Source: Chrysogorgia sp. JL179-B06 | Lineage: Eukaryota > Cnidaria > Anthozoa > Scleralcyonacea > Chrysogorgiidae | NCBI GenBank assembly: GCA_035772405.1 | Contig: JAYKKM010000122.1 | Location: 969,501 to 1,033,500, forward strand | DNA: 64,000 bases | Reading direction: 5' to 3' | Shown here: one piece after another, positions 56,827 through 64,000 of the stretch | Layout of the letters: every line of letters starts with the position of its first letter | Numbering within the stretch: position 1 is the stretch's first letter | The notes under the pieces: model-generated | Seen by the model: the letters and a program-made list of their open reading frames with translations, nothing else | What the model was told of the DNA's origin: nothing | The model's database searches: none | Made by a program: the position numbers and the translations under genes

Positions 56827-57720
56827 TCATAAAGCACGTACGAGTAGAACCCAGTTTTAAACAGACGGAAAGAGTACTAGGACTATTTGAAAATAGAGCA
56901 AGGCATCCTGAGATCACGAGGAAGACTTCACCATGCGCCGTTACCCTACTCCACAGGTTTTCCAGCTATTTTGCCCACAACAGAATTGATCATTAGAAGA
57001 AGTCACCGCAACGTTATGCATAATCGAGTGAACGAAACCTTAACAAAGTTGCGATCGAAATACTGGATCGTAAAGGGAAGACAAACGGTCCGCAAAGTGA
57101 TCTCTACGTGTACAAAGTGCAAAAGTATGGAAGGAAAATCTTACAACGCTCCTCCTCCGCTGCCATTGCCTCAGTTTAGAGTATCTGATGAGTTTACTGT
57201 CAGCCGCTTGCATGTAGACTTTGCTGATCCTGTCTTCGTGAAGAATTTTCGAATGCCAAGACGACACAAAAGGCCTACATCGCTCCTTTTACCTGTGCGT
57301 CGACGTGTGGCATTCATTTAGAACTGACACCAGATATCTCCACTCAAGCGTTCGTCAGATGTTTCCAACGACTTATTGGAAGGAGAGGAGTACCAAGTTT
57401 CGTCGTCTCTGATAACGGGAAAGAATTAAAAAATTCGACACTCAAGAAATTCGTTCAGCAGCAGAACATTTCCTGGAAGTTTGACGTTCCTTTAGTCCCT
57501 TGGTGGGGCGGCTTCTTTGAGCGCGTGGTGCGTTGCGTAAAGCGATGTTTGAAGAGTTCGAGACGGTGTTAGTTCAAATACAAGAAATTCTTAACTCAAG
57601 ACCACAGTCACATATGTTTATGAAGAAAGGAGTAAACCTCTCACGCCGTCGAGTTTGTCTATTGGTCGAAGACTATACTGAACCAATACACCCTGTCGAG
57701 TGAAAAACTATACAAGATTA
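56827..57720 (+). pseudogene. pol: BEL-3 integrase, broken
   Basis: Zinc-binding part [20 protein letters not shown] then [16 protein letters not shown], and core start [10 protein letters not shown] (56887-57321). In other frames follow [27 protein letters not shown] and VPWWGGFFERVVRCVKR. The core acids D, D, E can all be located, but not in one frame. Confidence 0.85.
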
Positions 57721-58140
57721 ATGCCGCTCAAGAAGTACCCAGCAGAGAAAGATTCATAAATAATGTCTTAAGAGCATTATTGGAATAAGATCATTATTGT
57801 TTAAGAGCATTATTGGAATCGATGGCGAAAGGAATATCTTACAGAACTTCGAGAGCATCATGGTACAAGGAAATTAACCGGGAACTTAACACGGAAATTA
57901 ACCAGGGAGACATTGCATGTGTCCATGAGGACAAGATACCAAGGCAACGATGAAGAATCGGCCGAGTCGAAAATCTGATTCATGGAAGGGACGGAAAAGT
58001 TAGAGCAGCAGTTATCCAACTAACGCTAGGTGAAAGAAAAACAGAAATAATAAAACCTGTTCAACGACTATTTCCCCTGGTAGTTCAAACTAGCAATGCA
58101 GAAGAAGAGACCGCACGAGGGCTGAAGGCCTTTAGCCTCC

Positions 58141-59540
58141 CGAGAAATCTTAATGGGGGGGGGGCGCTCAGCCCCCTGCACCATTCACAATTTATAGGTT
58201 ACTGGTTAGGGTAATATAACTGTTATAGCCTCATTATTCCTGTCAGCTAAAAGCACCCATGTACAATGCAGTACACATAAGACAACCCAGTGAACACAAC
58301 ATCGAAAAAATTACAAAACGTAATCACGAGAAATCTATATCCAAGACGTGGGGCATTCTGTTCCCTGAGAGCACTGGGACGAGAGTGGTACCGATTGTGA
58401 AGCGAAAGCAGCCGAGTGTCTGGCGACTTGTATAGCTAGAGACAGGAATGGCGCCGATTCCATATTGGTCAATAAAAATAGGGTCGTGGCTTCTTAGTGC
58501 GTTGAACTCGAATTGCTTTCTGTTTCCTTTGAACTTAAATTCAGTCGCTTGTTTTTCGATAGTCGCTTTATTCTGTAGTTGTTGGCCTTTTTCTTCTAGT
58601 TGAAAACAAGGAGAACACTTGATTTACCAGTTCTGTATTCTGCTCTGGCCCGAGTACTGTTAATGGTTTTCTTTAGCGCTGGTTTCGCCCTGTTCTTGTT
58701 CGGTACTCATTCTGCCGTGTAATGTCCTGTCTGTGTTAGTGCCATAGCCGTACGCAGGATTATTTTGGCAGGGGGGCAGTAAGACAAATCTTGTTAAGTT
58801 TATGTTCGCAGGTTTGTTGAGAGACTTAATTTTGAAAGCTCCCAGGAGTGCATTTCCGGCTATTTTTGCAAGGAACATTCTGAAAAAAATTATCTAAGGT
58901 CTGGTAATATTTAGACCTTATAAAAAAACATATCTTAGTTTTTTCTGGGGAGGCAGTTGCCCCTGCTGTTGCCCCTTATACTCAATGTTCTTTGAGTCTC
59001 GGTATAATGTAAAACAGTAAAAACTCGTTGCTCTGTGGTCAGTTGAACCATTTTTGTTCGAACTGATGATTGCAGTTATGATCCTTCTCCTTCATACGAT
59101 TAGAAGCTATTTTAAATTCCCAGGAGCATAAAATCTTGTGCTTAACAACAATAGGTTAATTTCTAAAGGTCTCGTTTTTTTTTATACACCCTGTAGATTT
59201 CAAAATTTTCCGGGGGGAAATGCCCCCGGACCCCTGCTTCAAAAACTCTATACACCTATGTTCTGTCAGAAGATGAACCAGAACCTATACACGGATTGAT
59301 CAGCCAGGAATATTCATATTTAAACTATATCTATTCTATCACCTCTCCTCAACGAAAGATTTTGGGTCGCCATCTACCTATACTATCAAGTTTTGTGATT
59401 GGTCGATTAAAATAATAAAACAATAGAATCAACCACAAAGAAACCAATGTCCTAACCCTAACCACTTTTGTTCCATATAGCCAATCACAAAACATGTTCA
59501 TTTTAGGTACGTATTTACCGAAGATTTTCGGTAAAGAACA
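58141..59540. other. Unassigned repeat-like DNA
   Basis: Includes G-rich runs (58156-58165, 58771-58778, 59211-59216) next to CCCCTGC/AGCCCCC blocks resembling the ends of a dispersed repeat also glimpsed near 60565 and 63150. No convincing gene. Confidence 0.4.
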
Positions 59541-59543
59541 GCG

Positions 59544-60190
59544 TTGAATTTGCCCAGAAAATTAAAAATCATGGTATCCGAAGTATTAAAAAACATGGTA
59601 CACGAAGTCATGGTATCATTTGATGTCGTTTCTTTGTTTACATCGATTCCGATCGAATTTGCACTACAAGTGGTTAAAGGTAAATTGCAACAGGACGAGC
59701 ACCGACATTTCCAACATATATATTTTACGATTATTAGAATTTGTTCTTAAAAACAGTTTCTTTACATATGACAACCAATATTATCAACAAATCTTCGGAT
59801 GTGCAATGGCAAAAAGACATAGCGATTTCTTCTGCCCCACATCCACCCCGATGGTGGTTCAGGTTTGTAGACGATAGCCATGTATGTCTACCGAGAGAAC
59901 ATGTAGAAGAATTCCATCAACACATCAAATTCCATCAACTCTCGGCACATACAATTCACCATCGAGATAGAAGATGATAACCAACTTCCCTTTCTAGATA
60001 CCATAACCACCAGAAAAAACGGATGTATACAAGTGAATGTATACCGGAAACAAATGCACACTGATCGATATTTGGATTATAACTCCCACCATCCGACGAA
60101 TCATAAACAATCAGTTGTTAATACACTCCTTGATAGGGCTGATAAAATCCCGTCGTCCAAAGCTGGTAAACGCAAAGAACGGAAACATGC
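59544..60190 (+). pseudogene. Penelope-like element reverse transcriptase fragment
   Basis: VMVSFDVVSLFTSIPIEFAL and LEFVLKNSFFTYDNQYYQQI then IFGCAM lie in changing frames. RWWFRFVDDSHVCLPREHVE holds the catalytic V/Y-DD, and EDDNQLPFLDTITTRKNGC with VYRKQ.HTDRYLDY follow. This is the characteristic order of a Penelope-like RT. A deletion removes the segment between GCAM and RWWFRFVDD. The GIY-YIG part is probably the piece at 62040-62356. Confidence 0.85.
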
Positions 60191-60877
60191 ATGTCATTAA
60201 AACTAAGAGATAACGGCTATCCATCTATAAGTTCATCAAGAACTGCGATTCTATAGACGCAGTCTGTACATGCTGAACGTGCTCCTGTCAACAATAATGC
60301 CAGTGACATAATTCCTGATTGCAATCTAGCTTTGTTGTATACTGCCATACATTCAAGGATATCCGAAAGAATTTCCAGAGTGCTACGAAGAGAAAATGTC
60401 AAAGTGGGCTACAAGGCCGGCGAGAGCATAGGCCACTGACGTGTGTACGGGCCCCCTTCCTAATTTTGTTTTACGTGAAATATATGAGTAATGGCTTGCA
60501 AATAGACTTGTACAGTAGTTATAATACAGTATAATTGTTATTGACACTACAATTATAGCCAGGATTCCAAAGGGGCCGGGCGCGTGTCCCCCAGGGAAAT
60601 TTTAAATTTTAGAAGGCCCATATGTGCTTTTGCGGCAATTTCTGGACACATTTTTGTGGATTAGCATTGTCCTTTTGGGCGTTTATATCGTGCTTATAAT
60701 AAATTATTGTCAATGTTTACCTATTTTGAAAATAGCATACACAATTACAGCGTCGCAGGTTTACTGAACGTACGAAATGGAAACTAAAGACGAAAAAACA
60801 CCTATTCCAAGATTTGGATATTACGTTTTATTTTCCGCACGTTTTTATGAGTTATATATGTTGTTTTGTCATCTATA
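60191..60877. other. Unassigned DNA
   Basis: Contains a dispersed-repeat end near 60555-60620 (GGGGCCGGGCGCGTGTCCC then TTTTAAATTTTAGAAGGCCC). Otherwise nothing is recognised. Confidence 0.4.
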
Positions 60878-61276
60878 GGCAAAGTGTTTCATCTGTGGCT
60901 ATGACAACAGTGACGTTTCAAAATGGCCGAAAATGAACATTTAATCTAATTTATTTCGCAAACGAGTCAGTGACCCGATTTTTTTTGCATTTAAACATTT
61001 CTTTTAGTTTGATTAATAAATAGGCAGATTAAAAAATATTCTGTGGATCCAATTATTTTACACAAAAAAAATCATGTTTTTTTAGTTTTTTAAAAAATTG
61101 GATCCACAGAATTTTTTTTAAATTTGCCTATTCATTAATTAAACTTAAAGAAATGTTTAAATGCAAAAGAAATCGGGGGTCACTGACTCGTTTGCGAAAT
61201 AAATTAGATTAAATGTTCATTTTCGGCCATTTTGAAACGACACTGTTGTCATAGCAACAGATGAAACACTTTAGCC
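60878..61276. mobile_element. 400-bp fold-back element
   Basis: A nearly complete inverted repeat: arms of about 180 bases from AAAGTGTTTCATCTGT to ATGAAACACTTT, meeting at GGATCCA(A)TT ... AATTGGATCC around an AT-rich loop near 61060-61090. It inserted next to the mariner-type element. Confidence 0.88.
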
Positions 61277-61284
61277 ATTAATAG

Positions 61285-61674
61285 TACAGTAAACACCCGC
61301 ATATAAGAACACATGATTTCGGAGGTCAGGCTGATCGGGTTCTTATTTAACGGGTGCTTAGTGACAAATCAGCCTCAAAGTGTTCTTAAAATGTTCTTAA
61401 ATTTCTATATTAGTAATACTACCCAAAAATGCCCCTAGATGTAAAATTAGCATAAATTAATAAATATTCTTTGATTTTAATGATCACAATCAATACTGTA
61501 TCATTGAGCCTATAAATCACTTGTTTTTTATGTAATTATGACACCTTTTCCATTTTATAAGAACATGCTGAATTTTTCAGGCTGATCTTGTTCTTATAAA
61601 AATGGGGCTTTATTGGCCAAATTTCAGCCTGGTGTTCTTAATCCATTTGTTCTTATATGCGGGTGTTTACTGTA
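61285..61674. mobile_element. Mariner-type MITE, 390 bp with TA duplication
   Basis: TA then CAGTAAACACCCGCATATAA at the left and its inverted form before TA at the right; TIR of about 27 bases. Internal sub-terminal repeats CAGGCTGAT and GTTCTTA(T) recur. TA duplication and CAGT ends fit Tc1/mariner. Confidence 0.85.
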
Positions 61675-62035
61675 TTTGATGCCATGAAAGTTATTCTATG
61701 CATAGCTTTAGTTTCAATCTTTTCCGAAATATCCATGGGCCCTTTTCGAGATTGAAATTTGCATTTTTGCCACCTTTCAAGAAACAGTAGGGAGCCACCT
61801 TAAGCCGCAGTTCTAGTCCGGAAGTTGACGCCGTCCTGAACATGTGAAAATGCTCTTAGATATAGTTTATAGAACAAGAACGGCATTTAGATATATTTTC
61901 TGGCAAATCATTCAATTTCTTTTAAATAAATCTCTATAAACTCCTTTTCTCCGAAAACATTTTCTCAAAAAATATGGCGACGGGCAACACTTCGCCGGTC
62001 CCGGTACCCGCGCTTTTAAAGAGAACTAAGTTAGC
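61675..62035. other. No gene seen
   Basis: Short stretch without recognisable features up to the Penelope-like C-terminal fragment. Confidence 0.4.
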
Positions 62036-62356
62036 GGCTATAAACCTATCAATACTTTGAGCCACCGTTTCCCAAAAACTCATACAGATCAAACGAAAGG
62101 AGTAGTTTACAAAATCGGTTGCCTAGATTGCGATTTCGTTTACATTGGACAGACCGACAGGGCTCTAAAAACGAGTGTCAAAAAACACAAACAAGCAGTG
62201 AATAAACAGGACAAGAACTCCAAAATAGCTCAGCATGCAAATAAGCAAAACCACAACATAGACTTCGAAAACACAACAACTGTCGACAAAGCCACTAATT
62301 ACCATAAACGATTGTTTCTTCGGAAGCGTGGTACTCCCAAAGGAATCCAACAATAG
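62036..62356 (+). pseudogene. Penelope-like GIY-YIG endonuclease fragment
   Basis: GVVYKIGCLDCDFVYIGQTD carries the GIY-YIG core (VYKI...YIG) with the C..C insertion usual in Penelope-like elements. RALKTSVKKHKQAV follows with the basic residues of the second motif. It is open from 62057 to 62356. It probably belongs to the same element as 59544-60190, separated by later insertions. Confidence 0.85.
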
Positions 62357-62524
62357 GCTACGATTTACATATTTTGAACCTATATATATATAGCCGTTTG
62401 GCTAAAACCTTTTTTAACCGACGAAGATCGAAGTTTTTCGATCGAAACGTCTTTTACAGTTTTAATAAAACGTTGTTTTACGTTTTTATTTGTCAGTGTC
62501 AGCACAATCTCTTTTTCAAATATA

Positions 62525-63782
62525 TACCGTAGAATCTCGAAAGTAGCCGCCCCCTCGAAAGTAGCCGCTTTTTTAAACAATTACTACGAAAACCCGAAAG
62601 TAGCCCCTTTCGATGTCTATAACTATTGTATAAATAACATCTGTTTAACAATTTATTTTGAATGGCATGATTAATAAAACATGTATATGAAACAGTAATA
62701 TCAAAGATTCAGGAATTTCAGACAGTAGTTATAAGTTTGTCTTTGTCATCGTTCAGACGCCTCTTCCATTTCGGTATCTGAATATTCGGTATCGAGTACG
62801 GCAAATTATTAGCATTAGATAATAAGTAAGAACTCTTATGTAATTTAATAAAAATAAAAATAAACTTTGAAACGTTGTGCAAAATGTACAGTAGTGGTTA
62901 AAACTTGACGATGCTAAAAATAACAACCCAAAAGCAGGGCCTTTTTTAAGGATTTTCCCGTGGGGGGGCATTTTCCTAAAAGGGACCTTCATAGCCAAAA
63001 CATATGTTTACTGTTTCTGAGGTAGGCTTTTTCGTTTATATATATATATATATAGTGTATATATTTGTCTGCCATTGTATTTAAACATTTTTTTTCTACA
63101 GTTCATGATCAGTGGCGGATCCAGGGTTGTTCGAAAGGGGTCACGGTAATCTACTAGGGGGGTCTGGGGGCATGCCCCCTCAGGAACATTTTTAATTTTG
63201 CAAAGCCCAGCAGTGCTTTTACGGCGATTTCTGATAAGAATTTTTGCGAAATTAAGGCACCACGCCGTTGCTAAAAATGCACGATTACAAAGGGCATCAA
63301 GATTATGAAACACTTTAATATATAAACTCAGAAGTAGTATGGAACCAATATATACACTTTAGCCTTTAGGCAGCTCCATAAGCTACCAAAACATTGTGTT
63401 TATAATCGGTCATATAATATTGCGTTTATCATATGGTAAAAAACAGAAAACACTTGTTTGCAGGATTTTAAATGGGGGACGCACGCCACGTAGGTCAACA
63501 TAATAATTTCAGTAAGTCTATAAGTTGTTAATTAAGGGCTAAAACTTACTTTCCATTTGTTTAATTTTTATTCCTTCTTATTGGTTGATTAAATTTAAGA
63601 AAAAGGGACTTTTCCTGGGGGGGCAAAAAATGATTAGTGGGGGGCACAAGGGGGGACTGGGGGGGCATTTGTCCCCCCAGCTTAATAGTTAAAAAAGGCC
63701 CTGCCCAAAAGTAAGCGCCCTTCGAAAGTAGCCCACTAATTTCGAAAGTAGCCGCCCGGGCTACTTTCGAGATTCTACGGTA
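62525..63782. mobile_element. Mariner-type element, 1.26 kb, non-coding
   Basis: TA duplication with inverted ends CCGTAGAATCTCGAAAGTAG. The CGAAAGTAGCC motif recurs two or three times inside each end. The interior holds a dispersed repeat (about 63110-63210, GGCGGATCCAGGG and GGGGGCATGCCCCC) and no transposase. Confidence 0.85.
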
Positions 63783-64000
63783 TATGTATATATTTAACAA
63801 ATAGATTCCATTTTGCCGTTTTCTGTTAAGTGATAGATGCACAGATGATGGTAAGAACAAAAAAGTTGCCCACGAGACGGAGTCGAGTGGGTCACTGATG
63901 TTCTTACCACGTTCTCTGTGTATCTAAAACTGAACAAACAACAAAAAATGGAATCTATTTGTTTTATACAATCAAAAACAACCCCAAAGGTTTATCAAAG
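63783..64000. other. No gene seen
   Basis: Unassigned. An imperfect inverted repeat AACAAATAGATTCCATTTT (63797) and AAAATGGAATCTATTTGTT (63944-63962) brackets the end of the window, so another fold-back element may lie here. Confidence 0.5.

Larger units (their letters stand above)
53613..58140 (+). mobile_element. Third BEL element (BEL-3), 5'-truncated and heavily mutated
   Basis: Starts inside gag just before zinc knuckles (KCFRCLRTGHLARDC, KPCYNCGQRHS), then protease-adjacent, RT, RNase H and integrase pieces through about 57570, with a C-terminal region to about 58100. Amino-acid sequences differ from BEL-1 and BEL-2, so it is another lineage. Interrupted by a MITE and an internal duplication. 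No LTR or primer site is found. Confidence 0.85.

Noticed and set aside
63020..63065. TATATA run as a promoter
   Set aside because: A simple repeat within a non-coding mariner-type element.

Overview
The window reads as metazoan nuclear DNA, most likely from a marine invertebrate. A cnidarian is my best guess, from the mix of BEL/Pao, CR1/L2-like, Penelope-like, piggyBac- and mariner-type elements, but the sequence does not prove it. I recognise no intact cellular gene. Nearly everything identifiable is a mobile or virus-like element, often nested.

Layout. 1-2605: about 2.8 copies of a 931-bp tandem unit, each carrying a 454-bp MITE at a TTAA site. 2606-27049: a young minus-strand BEL/Pao LTR retrotransposon whose two LTRs share an identical 149-bp core. 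A complete 18,304-bp Polinton/Maverick (6018-24321) has landed in its reverse transcriptase, with perfect 6-bp target duplications and 600-bp terminal inverted repeats. 27050-31000: mostly unassigned DNA, an array of alternating ACTCA/TGAGT mini-palindromes, then a 1.6-kb fragment of a second, diverged copy of the same Polinton lineage. 31.2-45.6 kb: a 1.5-kb tandem duplication, a GAACG mini-palindrome array, 0.7-kb direct repeats (34.7 and 44.9 kb), more 931-bp-type units with MITEs and a MITE-free site, a BEL gag relic, and a very AT-rich 3-kb block with a decaying minus-strand family of tiny paralogous proteins plus a 42-aa basic protein. 45.7-58.1 kb: a decayed plus-strand BEL element split by a CR1/L2-like non-LTR element (47.1-52.1 kb) and joined to a third, heavily damaged BEL element that carries its own MITE. 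58.1-64 kb: Penelope-like fragments (reverse transcriptase, GIY-YIG), a fold-back element and two mariner-type elements with long TIRs.

The Polinton carries a virus-like gene set: protein-primed family B DNA polymerase, chromodomain integrase, packaging ATPase, double-jelly-roll-type major capsid protein, a tandemly duplicated candidate structural gene, a phage-tail-fibre-like protein, several small membrane proteins, a myristoylation-motif protein, a 46-aa basic protein, a BRO-N/nuclease/zinc-finger protein and a thymidine kinase. I do not find the usual adenovirus-type maturation protease. Genes lie in tight divergent and convergent blocks with gaps of only a few bases. Many starts have a TATA-like motif within about 25 nt, and both outward-facing end genes run into the TIRs and finish before a hairpin plus T-tract. 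The second fragment repeats the order myristoyl-type protein, basic protein, BRO-nuclease, thymidine kinase, so this accessory module is stable in the lineage.

The least explained signals are the AT-rich tandem mini-gene family (41.5-44.5 kb), the 160-bp palindromes at the Polinton tips, and the two mini-palindrome arrays.
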